Source: CBDBZL01 sp965213545 (GTDB lineage Bacteria; Pseudomonadota; Alphaproteobacteria; Sphingomonadales; Sphingomonadaceae). From it: a stretch of 64,000 nt of DNA. The DNA lies in contig CBDBZL010000002.1 of assembly GCA_965213545.1 (NCBI GenBank), positions 124,001 to 188,000 of the forward strand, written 5' to 3'. Shown in pieces: positions 33,505 to 43,311 of the stretch. The position numbers were made by a program, and so were the translations under genes. Each line of letters begins with the position of its first letter. Within the stretch, counting starts at the first letter, position 1. The notes beneath the pieces were generated by a model. It was not told where the DNA came from, did not search any database, and worked only from the letters and a program-made list of their open reading frames with translations.

Positions 33505-35187
33505 TTACCTATCTTTAAGTCGATATCTCAGCTGTGATCGCGTGAGTCCGAGTTGTGCCGCTGCTTTTGAAACATTCCCCTCAGAATCCTCTAGCGCCTG
33601 ATTAATTGCAGCGCGTTCAAGTTGCTCAAGAGTTTTCCCATGAATGGCGGATCGTATGTCGCTATCACATTGCGATAGATGCTGTTCGCCCAACTGGTTT
33701 ACTACGACTGGTGAAAGAAATTTGTTCGCAAAAGAAGGATCGTTCAATAAATGAAAGCGGTCAATCGGTTCTTCGTCGAGCGTGAGGATTGCAGCGCGCT
33801 CGATCATATTCTCCAATTCCCGGACATTACCAGGAAACTCGTATGAAAGAAGAGCGTCTACTGCATCGTTTGTAAAGCCAGACACACGCCGTCCCGATTT
33901 CTCGTTGAATCGGGAAAGAAAATATTGGGTAAGGGGAGGAATATCATCCCGCCGCTCCCGTAAAGGTGGTACGCGGATGGGAAATACATTAAGACGATGC
34001 AGCAGATCAAGCCGGAAGTTTCCTAGAAAAGCTTCTTCGGCAAGATCGACGTTCGTGGCGCAGATAATTCTTACGTCCGTCGAGCGCTGTCTGGTTTCGC
34101 CTACGCGATTGAAAGTACCTTCCTGAAGCACACGCAGCAGCTTCGCTTGCGCCTCTCGACTCAGTGTCCCGATCTCATCCAGAAGCAAGGTCCCACCGTC
34201 AGCTGTCTCAAACCACCCCGCGCGAGACTGATTGGCTCCGGTATAGGCTCCCTTTGCAACGCCAAAGAGATCAGGATCGATCAGACTTTCGGGGATCGCT
34301 GCGCAATTCACAGAATAGAACGGTTCGTGCGAACGCGCACTTTGCTTGTGCAACGCGCGCGCAAATATCTCCTTGCCGACTCCCGTCTCGCCTTGAAGCA
34401 GGACGGTTGTCGATAATGGCGCAACTCGCGCCAACAGGTACCATGCTGACAAGAAACCAGTGGAGACACCGACGACGCCGTCGGCCTGAGTGTCTTTCGG
34501 AACTTCGATGCTGCCTTTTGGCGCAAGGTCAATGTGTCTCGTTTTTACAGGGTCTTGCCCGTCGGGCCAGTCCTCCGCTGGCTTCCCAACGATACGGCAT
34601 TCCGAACCCCCACATGCAACACATGAAGTTTCCCGGAACAAAATCGGGCGCTCCATTAGGGCACTGGTATATCCGGATGCGTAACCCAATTGCATCCAGC
34701 AAACAGGCTGAGAGCTTCCACCAAAGCATGCGAGATGCGTTTCTGCTTCAATCGAGTCGCGCCAAATAAGCTCGCTGAAGTAGTGGCCCGTTTCAAGGTC
34801 CGCTTCAATTACGACGGGTTCGACGAAAACTTCACCGCGTAAAGAATGAAGCTGCGGCCCGATCAGAAATGCATCGATCTCGGGTTTATCTTGCCGCAGT
34901 TTCTGCGCGAGCCGTGCTTCGCTGTTGCCGGAGACATGTCCCATACGAAAGAGCGCCTCGCGAGCTTTACGAGGACCGAGGGCTTCAAAAATTTCGCGGC
35001 GTAATGAAGCTTGCCAATCAATCGAGAACAGGGACATGCGCTGATCATCCAGCCATATTCGCCCCTCATCTGGTAGAAATCTTATTCTCGAACTGAGGTC
35101 AGCAAAATCGGGAAGGAAGGGATCTTCTCTGTCCCCTTTTGCGTCGCCACCGTTTTTTGTTAGTGAAAAATGAGTAAAGCGAGACAT
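33505..35187 (-). CDS. Sigma-54-dependent activator of the XylR/DmpR family
   Basis: A 560-residue enhancer-binding protein. The N-terminal XylR_N sensor domain (about residues 30-140) and V4R domain (about 140-215, ending SCVACGGSECRIVG) sense aromatic effectors in XylR and DmpR. The AAA+ domain has Walker A LLQGETGVGKEIFA, the sigma-54 contact loop GAYTGA, Walker B GGTLLLDEIG and RLNVFPIRVPPLRERRDD. A Fis-type helix-turn-helix (NVSKAAAQLGLTRSQLRYRL) closes it. It should drive the sigma-54 promoters at 27.5 and 27.9 kb. The tyrosine variant of GAFTGA is known to be tolerated. Confidence 0.92.
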   Translation of the reverse strand: MSRFTHFSLTKNGGDAKGDREDPFLPDFADLSSRIRFLPDEGRIWLDDQRMSLFSIDWQASLRREIFEALGPRKAREALFRMGHVSGNSEARLAQKLRQDKPEIDAFLIGPQLHSLRGEVFVEPVVIEADLETGHYFSELIWRDSIEAETHLACFGGSSQPVCWMQLGYASGYTSALMERPILFRETSCVACGGSECRIVGKPAEDWPDGQDPVKTRHIDLAPKGSIEVPKDTQADGVVGVSTGFLSAWYLLARVAPLSTTVLLQGETGVGKEIFARALHKQSARSHEPFYSVNCAAIPESLIDPDLFGVAKGAYTGANQSRAGWFETADGGTLLLDEIGTLSREAQAKLLRVLQEGTFNRVGETRQRSTDVRIICATNVDLAEEAFLGNFRLDLLHRLNVFPIRVPPLRERRDDIPPLTQYFLSRFNEKSGRRVSGFTNDAVDALLSYEFPGNVRELENMIERAAILTLDEEPIDRFHLLNDPSFANKFLSPVVVNQLGEQHLSQCDSDIRSAIHGKTLEQLERAAINQALEDSEGNVSKAAAQLGLTRSQLRYRLKDR

Positions 35188-35199
35188 TGCTATCCTAAC

Positions 35200-35220
35200 G
35201 ACCGATTTTCTCTATCGGTC
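35200..35220. promoter_or_regulatory. Palindrome upstream of the sigma-54 activator gene
   Basis: GACCGAT (35200-35206) and ATCGGTC (35214-35220) form a perfect 7-bp inverted repeat around TTTCTCT, 13 bp upstream of the activator ATG and 102 bp after the ALDH stop. It may be an autoregulatory operator or a transcription-end hairpin for the ALDH operon; sequence alone does not decide. Confidence 0.4.
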
Positions 35221-35321
35221 TGTTATCAGCTCCCGCCTGTGAGGCTGATTTCCCGGCGGTTCCTGTTAGCTGCGTCCCAAGCATCTGACTGCATTATCGA
35301 TTTACGATATATACCAAGTTG

Positions 35322-36764
35322 CTAGATACCAAGACACAGGTATTTCAGTTCCATATAATCATCTAAACCATATTTTGAGCCTTCGCGACCAAGTCCCGAT
35401 TGTTTGATGCCGCCGAACGGTGCCAACTCGGTCGAGACAATTCCGGTATTTATGCCGACCATTCCAGCTTCTATTGCTTCGGCCACACGCCAAACCCGTG
35501 CTATATCACGCGAATATAAGTAGCTGGCGAGGCCAAGCTCGCTATCGTTTGCTAGCTCGATTGCTTCTTCCTCTGTGCGAAAGCGGATTACGCCAGCCAG
35601 CGGCCCAAACGTTTCCTCGCGCGCAATTTTCATCCCTTGGCCAACTTCGGATATTACGGTCGGCAGGAAATAGCGATCACCAAGCTCGCTGTCTGTACCG
35701 CCGACAACCAATTTAGCGCCCTTGTCCAAGGCATCGGACAAGTGTTCCTGCACATCGCTTACCGCCTGCTGGTCTATCATCGCGCCGATATCGGTATCCG
35801 GCTCCATTCCATGACCAAGTTTGAGCGCTTTTACACGGGCTGCGAGAGCGGTGACGAACTTGTCATAGACCCCGTCTTGAACATAGAACCTGTTGGTACA
35901 GACGCATGTCTGGCCGCCATTGCGAAACTTGGAAACCATGGCACCATCGACAGCTGCTTCGATGTCGGTATCGTCAAACACGATAAACGGAGCATTGCCG
36001 CCCAACTCCATAGAGCATTTCTTGATCGTCTTGGCACTTTTGCGAAGCAGCTCTCTGCCAATTTCGGTCGAGCCGGTGAAAGTGATCTTTCTCACGATCG
36101 GATTTTCGGTCAACTCGCCCGCTATCTCGCGTGCTGATCCGGGCACTACATTAACTACGCCCTTCGGGATGCCCGCCATTTCGCACAGTTTCGCAATAGC
36201 CAGCGCCGAGTAAGGCGTTGCCGATGCCGGTTTGACTATAATCGTGCATCCAGCAGCAAGAGCTGGTGCCAGCTTACGCGTGATCATAGCGATCGGAAAA
36301 TTCCAGGGAGTGATAGCGCCAACCACGCCAATACTCTGTTTTAAAGTCACTATCCGTTTATCGGCCGCGTGCGACGGTATTACATCACCATATGCGCGCT
36401 TACCCTCTTCTGCGAACCATTCGACGAAATTCGCCCCATATGTGATCTCCCCAATCGCTTCCCGCAAAGGTTTGCCCTGTTCGCGGGTCAACAGCTCTCC
36501 AAGATCGTCACGATGTTCGATCATGAGGTCATACAGCTTGCGCATTATACGTGAACGTTCACCAGCTGTCAGCGCACGCCATCCGGTCAGCGCCGCATTG
36601 GCTGCGGCTATCGCCCGCCGCGTTTCGAACTGGCCCATCTTGGGCACTGTGCCCAATTTCTCGCCGGAACCTGGATCAACGACGTCGATCGTCTGCCCAT
36701 TATCCGCATCGCACCATTCCCCATCAATGTAGGCTTGCGATCTTAGAAATTCTCTATATGCCAA
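35322..36764 (-). CDS. NAD(P)-dependent succinate-semialdehyde dehydrogenase-like ALDH
   Basis: A 480-residue aldehyde dehydrogenase closest by eye to GabD: GAITPWNFPIAMITRKLAPA, TFTGSTEIGRELLRKSAKT, the general-base motif MELGGNAPF and nucleophile motif NGGQTCVCTNRFYV. EETFGPLAGVIRF and the C-terminal GGIKQSGLGREGSKYG also fit. It is the last gene of a minus-strand group with DUF3237, 3-hydroxyisobutyrate-dehydrogenase-like, E2 and E1 genes. It probably oxidises a carboxyl-semialdehyde in the lower pathway; the exact substrate is unknown. Confidence 0.9.
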   Translation of the reverse strand: MAYREFLRSQAYIDGEWCDADNGQTIDVVDPGSGEKLGTVPKMGQFETRRAIAAANAALTGWRALTAGERSRIMRKLYDLMIEHRDDLGELLTREQGKPLREAIGEITYGANFVEWFAEEGKRAYGDVIPSHAADKRIVTLKQSIGVVGAITPWNFPIAMITRKLAPALAAGCTIIVKPASATPYSALAIAKLCEMAGIPKGVVNVVPGSAREIAGELTENPIVRKITFTGSTEIGRELLRKSAKTIKKCSMELGGNAPFIVFDDTDIEAAVDGAMVSKFRNGGQTCVCTNRFYVQDGVYDKFVTALAARVKALKLGHGMEPDTDIGAMIDQQAVSDVQEHLSDALDKGAKLVVGGTDSELGDRYFLPTVISEVGQGMKIAREETFGPLAGVIRFRTEEEAIELANDSELGLASYLYSRDIARVWRVAEAIEAGMVGINTGIVSTELAPFGGIKQSGLGREGSKYGLDDYMELKYLCLGI

Positions 36765-36914
36765 AGCTATCGTTCCTGCTCTTTCCTGTGCCGCCGATCA
36801 ATCCTGCATACGAAGCCAGCTGCTTAGACGCATTGTGCCGACAATGGCGCGTTTCTGTAGCAAACCGGACACGTCGACTCTTGCGTAGTGTCCGGCTGCC
36901 CTTCGATCTGTCAT

Positions 36915-37412
36915 CTATGTAATTTCGAAGACATTATAAATCGCTCCATCGGGCAGGCGATGCCCATGCGCGATGCTTACAACGCGGTTGAGCCAATCAT
37001 ACTTGGGAGCAGAAGTCTCGAATATCACATTTACGCGCATGTAGTAATCAAGCGGGTTTACGTCTTCGCCCTTTCCAAGCGCTTCGAGCGTTTCCGGGGT
37101 GCCATGGCGTATGCCGTTATAAGTCATCCCAATCAGGCAATCATCATCGGTCTTGAGCAGCGTCCGGACATTAATCATCCAAGCGCCGTCCGGCCTGACG
37201 ACCTGCCAGTCACTACCGCTAGTCATAATCTTGCCGGACAATTTTTCACCCTCGAAATATCCGCCAGGAAGTTCCGCGATCCGGCGATCGGCGGTTGGAG
37301 TTTTCCCGAGATCGTAGGGGGCCTTGATATCCAGAAAAAATGTCATAAGCGGCTTCGATCGCAATTCTGTCATTTCTGGCGGAATGATCTCTTTCAGAGA
37401 TGGTCGTGACAT
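36915..37412 (-). CDS. DUF3237 family protein
   Basis: A 165-residue protein with the beta-rich DUF3237 (UPF0311) pattern: MTFFLDIKAPYDLG, GGYFEGEKLSGKIMTSGSDW, VRPDGAWMINVRTLLKTDD, YYMRVNVIFETSAPKYDWLN. Members occur in many aromatic and terpenoid degradation clusters but have no established activity. It starts 24 bp after the 3-hydroxyisobutyrate-dehydrogenase-like gene and appears to be in the same operon. Confidence 0.85.
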   Translation of the reverse strand: MSRPSLKEIIPPEMTELRSKPLMTFFLDIKAPYDLGKTPTADRRIAELPGGYFEGEKLSGKIMTSGSDWQVVRPDGAWMINVRTLLKTDDDCLIGMTYNGIRHGTPETLEALGKGEDVNPLDYYMRVNVIFETSAPKYDWLNRVVSIAHGHRLPDGAIYNVFEIT

Positions 37413-37435
37413 GTTCTTCTCCTTTGAAGCGAGGC

Positions 37436-38335
37436 CTATTTCTGATCGCTTTTCGCAGTCTTAGTCCCGTCCGCCGCCATGAAGGCCATTACCGACCAGT
37501 CAGCGCCGCCATGCCCTGCGGCAATTGCAGAATTAAGGCGATCACGGCACGTTTCCGCATTCGGCAAGGCCAGATTACCTTTCCGGGCAGCGGACAGAGC
37601 GAGATTTACATCCTTCAGCCCGGTCGTGGCGGTAAAGCCGGGCTTTTCGAAATAGTCTTCGGCGACAATTAAACCACCGTAAATTTTGAAAGCTGGTGCG
37701 CCGAAAAGCCCGTCAGTCAGGATTTCGTTCAGCAATTCCGGCTGCAACTCAAATTTCTGTCCTAACGCAAATGCTTCGCCAAGCGTTTCAATTGTTGCTG
37801 CCAGCACGAAATTGTTCGCAATTTTTGCAATCGCCGCCGAAGATGGATTTTTTCCAACAGAATACGTCCGTCGGCCCATCGATTTGAAAAGGGGCTCGCA
37901 CCACTCGATGCAGTCGGCATTGCCGCCGACGATAATCCCCAATTCTCCCGCCGCCGCCGCAGGCGGGCGGCCTAAAACCGGCGCCGCAACAAAATGCACG
38001 CCGTTATCGCAATGAGCGGCATGGAGTTGCTCGATCATGTCAACACTATGCGTCCCCATTGCGACATGCACGGCACCTTCTGGCAAGGCCGATGTCAGCC
38101 CATCTTCTCCTAGAGCAATTGCGCTGATTGCGTTGTCATTTTCAAGCATGGAGATAACGACATCAGAAAATTGTGCTGCTTCTCCAACAGTCTCGTTAAG
38201 AACCGCCCCTGCTGCAACAAGAGGTTCACATTTCGAACTCGTCCGATTGCAGACGCCCACTTCGTGCCCATCATCAAGCAAACGCATGCCAATGGCGGCA
38301 CCCATCTTTCCTAAGCCTATAAGACTGCATTTCAA
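37436..38335 (-). CDS. 3-Hydroxyisobutyrate dehydrogenase-like NAD(P) oxidoreductase
   Basis: A 299-residue beta-hydroxyacid dehydrogenase: Rossmann start CSLIGLGKMGAAIGMRLL, VISMLENDNAI, substrate-binding FVAAPVLGRPPAAAAGELG, and the catalytic lysine in AIAKIANNFVLAATIETLGEA. The last 50 residues form the usual helical domain. It could oxidise a 3-hydroxy acid or reduce an aldehyde acid such as methylmalonate semialdehyde. It lies between the E2 pseudogene and DUF3237. Confidence 0.87.
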   Translation of the reverse strand: MKCSLIGLGKMGAAIGMRLLDDGHEVGVCNRTSSKCEPLVAAGAVLNETVGEAAQFSDVVISMLENDNAISAIALGEDGLTSALPEGAVHVAMGTHSVDMIEQLHAAHCDNGVHFVAAPVLGRPPAAAAGELGIIVGGNADCIEWCEPLFKSMGRRTYSVGKNPSSAAIAKIANNFVLAATIETLGEAFALGQKFELQPELLNEILTDGLFGAPAFKIYGGLIVAEDYFEKPGFTATTGLKDVNLALSAARKGNLALPNAETCRDRLNSAIAAGHGGADWSVMAFMAADGTKTAKSDQK

Positions 38336-38384
38336 AGCGGGTACTCCTTAAATACGATATCGCGCTGACAGGCTGGTGCGGGCA

Positions 38385-39683
38385 TTACAGCAAACATTGT
38401 AGAGGCTCTTCCAACAGAGTTTTAAATTCCGACAGAAATTTTGCCCCTGTAGCGCCATCAACGCTCCTGTGGTCGACCGACAAGGTGCATGACATCATTG
38501 TGACCGACTGAACCGTTCTCCATTACGATACGGGGCTGTGCCTGCCCGACTGCAAGAATCGCGCTTTGCGGCGGATTGATTATCGCTGAAAATGACGGGA
38601 TGCCATACATCCCCAAATTCGAAATTGTGAAATTACCGCCCTGATACTTTTCAGGCTGGAGGCTACCCGCGCGTGCGCGCTCCGCCAGGTCAGCGACTTC
38701 AGCCGAAATGGCGCTCAGACCTTTACGATCAGCCTGCCGAACGATCGGTGTGATGAGCCCACCATCGATCGATACTGCTACGCTGATATCAACATCGGTG
38801 TACCGCAAAATGGCATCGTTGGTCCAAGTGGAATTTACGTCCGGCACTCGCCTAAGCGCAGCAGCGACAGCTTTGATGATAAAGTCATTTATCGAGATCT
38901 TTTGGCCGGCCCCTGCAATCTCGTCATTGATCCGGCTGCGCAGCTCAAGAAGCCGATCAATCTGGCACTCAATATTGAGATAGAAGTGCGGAATCTGCGA
39001 TTTGGCTTCGACAAGCCTCTTCGCAATCGTGCGGCGCATTTGCGTATTAAGAATTACCTCGTGGGGTCGTGCTATCGAACCAGATATGTCAGCATCATCC
39101 ACATTTCGCTGTAATGTTTCCGGGCGCGTCGGGTCCTTTTCTTGATGGGCCCGCTCAACATCGACCCTGACTATCCGGCCGTTTGGTCCCGTCCCACTCA
39201 CGCGTTCAAGTTCGACACTGAGACTGCCAGCGATACGGCGGGCGAGAGGAGAAACTTTGATAGCTGACCTGTTGGCTGACGTGCTGCGCGGTGCCTGATC
39301 TGCCTTTGCGCCGATGGGAGAGCGGGCCTGCTGGCTTTCGAGCTGCGCTCTAGATCTTTGATGCTTCCCGTTAAGTCATTTTCAGTTCCGGTCGCCACTT
39401 CTGGCGCAATTGGAGAAGCGTCTTCGGAAGCCTTAGGAGCATCGCCATCGCCCTGAAGTTCGGCAATGGGGTCGTTTACCTGAGCGATATCACCTTCATC
39501 GACCAAAATCGTGGCCAGAACTCCATCGAGTTCGGCCTCCACTTCCATCACCGCCTTGTCAGTTTCAATCTCGACAAGAACATCACCTTTTGTGATCGGA
39601 TCACCTGCAGTCTTATGCCATTTGGCAATCTGCCCCTCTTCCATACCCGCAGCTAAAGAGGGCATGATTATTACTTGCGGCAT
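38385..39683 (-). pseudogene. 2-Oxoacid dehydrogenase E2 (lipoyl acyltransferase), two frameshifts
   Basis: Starts at ATG 39683 behind GGAGGG with a lipoyl domain (VEIETDKAVMEVEAELDG, lipoyl Lys in TDKA). In the linker near 39345-39360 the frame shifts: the peripheral-subunit-binding domain (SPLARRIAGSLSVELERV) continues in another frame into the acyltransferase domain. A second shift near 38485-38495 takes the catalytic HRxxxDG-type region (DHRSVDGATGAKFLSEF) into a third frame ending at TAA 38385. The pieces would form a normal E2 if repaired. It is directly downstream of an intact E1 gene. Confidence 0.85.
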
Positions 39684-39698
39684 GATCAAACCCTCCAA

Positions 39699-41894
39699 TC
39701 AGTCAAGTGGGCAGCCTTTGTCGGACATCGCCTTTCGCAAGCCGTCCCTGATCTCTTCGGGGCCAGCACAAGCAGCACGTTCCAGTACTTTCGATACGCT
39801 GGGTGACGCCTCGCCGCCGGTCACTCTCGCAATCGGCTGATCAAGCATATCAAAAAATCGTCGCTGCAGTTCGTCCGAAAGCCAGCCGCCATAAGAGGTC
39901 CCGATCGACCCCTCCTCCACGATCACCAGACTTCCGGTACGACTAAGAGACTGTTCGATTGTGGCCCAATCCAAGCCTGCCCGGTCAAGGCTGCGCAGAT
40001 CAATCACGTCAGCATCAATTCCCAGTTCTTCAACTGCTTCGACAACTTTCGATACCATCGACAGGTAGGTAACTATAGTGAGGTCCGAACCTGATTTGAC
40101 GACTTTCGCTTTCCCAAGCAGAATATGATAATCGAGATCATCGACGGGAGAGGGACCTTTGCTCGAGTAAAGATCGACATGCTCAATAACCAGAACGGGA
40201 TCCTTGCATCGCAAAGCGCTGTTCATAAGCCCGACATAGTCATAGGGAGTCGACGGAGCGACAATTCGCCAGCCTACCGAGGTAGCAAACATTCCCGCTG
40301 GGTCCATCGAATGCTGAGAACCGTAACCGGTACCCATCGCGACTTTGGTGCGCATAACCAATGGCACGTCGCTGTCCCCGCCGAACATATGACGTGCTTT
40401 CGCGATCTGGTTAAAAACCTGATCAGCGGCGACCCACACAAAATCGGGGTACATAAATTCGACAACAGGTTTGAAGCGACCATCTAACGCGACACCGCCG
40501 GCTAGTCCGGCAAACGCATTTTCGGAAATCGGAGTTCCCAGAATGCGGTCAGGAAATTTCTCTGCCAGCCCTTTCGTAGCGCCGTTTGTACCACCTTTCA
40601 GGCGGTGAACATCTTCGCCCAACACGATTATGCTGTCATCCACGCTCATACGCTGGTTCATGACGCTCGCGACGGAATCAACGAACTTACCATCAACGAT
40701 TTCGCCGCAATAATCTTCCTGCTCTACATTTTCGATACCATCGAATTCGGACAAATCGCCGCGAATACCGAAATCGCGGAAGTCGGCAACGGGCCAGAGG
40801 GATCCGACGATAGTTCTCTTACCATCGACAGTCTCGACCAGATCGCCGATGATATCCGTCAAAAGTGCGTTCGATTGTGTCGTGACCTTTTCGAGTTGCT
40901 CTTCGCCGGGTTCGCCTCTGGTCTCCAGCTCTTTAGCGACGCGCAGAAGTGGATCGCGCTCACGCCAAAGCGCCTCCTCTTCTTTTGTACGGTAACCAAA
41001 GGCGCTACCTGCAATCGGGCCATTCTGATGAAAAAAGCGATATACGTCGGCTTCGATTATCGTTGGCCCATTGCCAGCGCGCATATGGTCGAGTGCATCG
41101 CGAGAAGCGAGATAGACTGCCAGCGGGTCCATCCCGTCAACCTTCCACGACGAAATGCCGAAGGCCAAACCGCGAGATGACAGGCGGGGTTCCGCTGTCG
41201 CCTCTTCGACCGACGTCGACACTGCGTATCGGTTGTTTTCAATAAAGAAGCACATCGGCAATTTCCAAGCAGCGGCCAGATTCATAGTCTCGAGGACTGA
41301 CCCAATATTTACCGCGCCATCGCCGAAATAGGTGAAAACTGCATCACCCGTGCCAGCTCGTTGGTGCGACCAGGCAGCGCCCGCAGCCATGGGGACTCCG
41401 CCCCCGACAATTGCATTAGTGCCAAGATTTCCTGATTCCCTCCAACGCAAATGCATCGAGCCGCCACGGCCTTTGCAATAGCCTTGGGCCAGGCCCATGA
41501 TTTCTGCCAAGGCCATGCGCATAATATCGCGAATTTCCTGCGAGAACTCTTCGCCCGGAACCATTCCGTCTAGGGCTGAGAAGTGAAGCGCCTTTGCCAG
41601 AAACTGGTGGTGCGCACGGTGCGAACCGTTGACCTGGTCACTGGAGCGCATCGCGAGGACCGAACCGACTGCACCGCCCTCTTGCCCAATTGCGGAATGT
41701 GCCGGTCCGTGAACCAACCCTTCGCCCGCGAGATCAAGCACCCTTTCCTCGAACACACGGATCATCGCCATCGAAGCGAGCATCGTGTTCAGCGTAGCGG
41801 GGTCGGCAGCACGCCAAACTTTCGCATTTGTTTGTAGCGAGACCCATGGCGCAGATGGTTCGAGAATTTCGATCTTCGGCATGGCCTGCGGCAT
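39699..41894 (-). CDS. Fused E1 alpha-beta 2-oxoacid dehydrogenase (TPP-dependent)
   Basis: A 731-residue fusion. The alpha half (residues 1-370) has HGPAHSAIGQEGGAVG, RGGSMHLRW and the thiamine-diphosphate motif GDGAVNIGSVLETMNLAAAW ending in ENNRYAVST. The beta half has VLGEDVHRLKGGTNGATKG, GTPISENAFAGLAGGVAL and EFMYPDFVWVAADQVFNQ. This matches acetoin- or branched-chain-type E1 proteins encoded as one chain. The E2 start follows the stop by 13 bp. No E3 gene is present in the window, so a shared lipoamide dehydrogenase would be needed, and E2 is broken. Confidence 0.9.
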   Translation of the reverse strand: MPQAMPKIEILEPSAPWVSLQTNAKVWRAADPATLNTMLASMAMIRVFEERVLDLAGEGLVHGPAHSAIGQEGGAVGSVLAMRSSDQVNGSHRAHHQFLAKALHFSALDGMVPGEEFSQEIRDIMRMALAEIMGLAQGYCKGRGGSMHLRWRESGNLGTNAIVGGGVPMAAGAAWSHQRAGTGDAVFTYFGDGAVNIGSVLETMNLAAAWKLPMCFFIENNRYAVSTSVEEATAEPRLSSRGLAFGISSWKVDGMDPLAVYLASRDALDHMRAGNGPTIIEADVYRFFHQNGPIAGSAFGYRTKEEEALWRERDPLLRVAKELETRGEPGEEQLEKVTTQSNALLTDIIGDLVETVDGKRTIVGSLWPVADFRDFGIRGDLSEFDGIENVEQEDYCGEIVDGKFVDSVASVMNQRMSVDDSIIVLGEDVHRLKGGTNGATKGLAEKFPDRILGTPISENAFAGLAGGVALDGRFKPVVEFMYPDFVWVAADQVFNQIAKARHMFGGDSDVPLVMRTKVAMGTGYGSQHSMDPAGMFATSVGWRIVAPSTPYDYVGLMNSALRCKDPVLVIEHVDLYSSKGPSPVDDLDYHILLGKAKVVKSGSDLTIVTYLSMVSKVVEAVEELGIDADVIDLRSLDRAGLDWATIEQSLSRTGSLVIVEEGSIGTSYGGWLSDELQRRFFDMLDQPIARVTGGEASPSVSKVLERAACAGPEEIRDGLRKAMSDKGCPLD

Positions 41895-42024
41895 CGGTGA
41901 TTTTCCCTCTCATCCTCACTGTTGGTTGGACGGTTGCCATGACATTGCGAATGTGTCAACTGGTTGTATCCTATATAAGCCATGAGTTGCCATTTTCCGG
42001 GATTATAACGGAGTATTGCATCCA

Positions 42025-42573
42025 ATGAGAACAATCACCCCCGCCGGTCTTCCCGGACTAAGAGGCGTCGAACATGTCGGCTTCACTGTCCCTGATCTCG
42101 ATGAGGCAACCAGGTTCTTTGTTGAAGTGATCGGCTGCGAGTATGCTTATTCGATCGGGCCTATCGAAGGTCGGGATGATTGGATGTCTCGGCATTTGAA
42201 TGTTCCGGATGATTGCACCGTTAGAGAACTTAGATTCTTCCGGTGTGGATTCGGCCCGAATTTCGAAATCTTCGAGTATGAGGGCGATGGATTGCGGATC
42301 ACCCCGCCACGGAATTGCGATATCGGCGGCCACCATCTCGCCTTCTACGTTGATGATTTCAAGGAGGCCTTCGACTATCTTGCAAGGGCCGACGGAGTAA
42401 AAATCCTAGGCACTCCAACAGTTAGAACGGATGGTCCAAGTGCTGGACAGAGCTGGATATATTTTCTTACGCCCTGGGGAATGCAGCTGGAACTTGTTAG
42501 CTTTCCAAGGGGCAAGGGATATGAGGAATCGACCGAGATGCGATTGTGGCATCCAGCATATCCCTCGCGCTGA
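42025..42573 (+). CDS. VOC-family (glyoxalase/extradiol dioxygenase fold) protein
   Basis: A 182-residue vicinal-oxygen-chelate protein: GLRGVEHVGFTVPDLDEATR with the first metal-type His, IGCEYAYSIGP, then a second module GGHHLAFYVDDFKEAFDYLA and IYFLTPWGMQLELVSFP with the C-terminal Glu. Metal ligands look present, so it may be a lyase, isomerase or dioxygenase. Start ATG 42025 is preferred; a TTG at 42016 is also in frame. It diverges from the E1 operon and lies 71 bp upstream of the GntR gene. Confidence 0.82.
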   Translation: MRTITPAGLPGLRGVEHVGFTVPDLDEATRFFVEVIGCEYAYSIGPIEGRDDWMSRHLNVPDDCTVRELRFFRCGFGPNFEIFEYEGDGLRITPPRNCDIGGHHLAFYVDDFKEAFDYLARADGVKILGTPTVRTDGPSAGQSWIYFLTPWGMQLELVSFPRGKGYEESTEMRLWHPAYPSR

Positions 42574-42584
42574 GCGGTAATCTC

Positions 42585-42599
42585 TGTAATGGTATTACA
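42585..42599. promoter_or_regulatory. Palindromic operator candidate ahead of the GntR gene
   Basis: TGTAAT GGT ATTACA is a perfect 6-bp inverted repeat with a 3-bp centre, 45 bp upstream of the GntR-family ATG. Size and symmetry suit FadR/FCD-type GntR operators. Autoregulation is inferred from position. Confidence 0.55.
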
Positions 42600-42644
42600 A
42601 TGTTAAACTAATGCCTTGGCCCGAACGGCCTGTGGGGACTGATC

Positions 42645-43298
42645 ATGACCACTAACAACAGCAGGAAGCACGCCGAGCGCGTTACAAACGAAGTGCGAGA
42701 ACTGATCTTGTCTGGAGATCTACCGGCCGGGCTACGTATCGGTCAGGAGGAACTGGCTTCCCGATTTGGTGTAAGCCGAATCCCCGTCAGAGCAGCACTT
42801 ACTCGCTTGGAGAACGAGGGCCTCATCACCCTTAAGGCCAATAGCGGTGCTTGGGTAGCAAGGCTCGATTTATCAGAATGCCTGGAAGTTTATATGATCC
42901 GTGAACGGTTGGAGCCTCTGGCACTATTACACAGCGTGCCTCACTTTACCGATACCGAAATCGACGAGCTTTCATATCTCGTAGAGCGCATGGCCAAGGG
43001 TAACAACCAAGAGGAATTCCTGCGTCTCGACCGCAAGTTTCATCTGCAAACCTACCAAGCCGCCGAGCTTAATTATTTGAAAAAACTCATCGAGAGGTTC
43101 TGGAATACTACACAGCACTACCGACGAGCATTCACCGCCCATTTAGGGCAAGAGCGCATTTGGATCATACACGCAGAACACCGTTTGCTAGTCGATGCGA
43201 TCAGACGCCGAGATGCAGAAGGGGCAGCGCAAATATTGCGAGAGCATATCCGCAGGACTCGCGTCGAACTCGCAGCAAATTCTCAATTATTCCAATAA
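42645..43298 (+). CDS. GntR-family (FCD subgroup) transcriptional regulator
   Basis: A 217-residue regulator: an N-terminal winged helix (AGLRIGQEELASRFGVSRIPVRAALTRLEN) followed by an all-helical FCD effector domain (ERLEPLALLHSVPHF, RLDRKFHLQTYQAAE, WIIHAEHRLLVDAIRRRDAEGAAQILREHI). The His and Asp residues that bind metal and ligand in FCD proteins are plausible in the last two helices. It may control the VOC, FAD oxidoreductase and E1 gene groups around it. Confidence 0.9.
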   Translation: MTTNNSRKHAERVTNEVRELILSGDLPAGLRIGQEELASRFGVSRIPVRAALTRLENEGLITLKANSGAWVARLDLSECLEVYMIRERLEPLALLHSVPHFTDTEIDELSYLVERMAKGNNQEEFLRLDRKFHLQTYQAAELNYLKKLIERFWNTTQHYRRAFTAHLGQERIWIIHAEHRLLVDAIRRRDAEGAAQILREHIRRTRVELAANSQLFQ

Positions 43299-43311
43299 GA
43301 AGATTGGCCGT

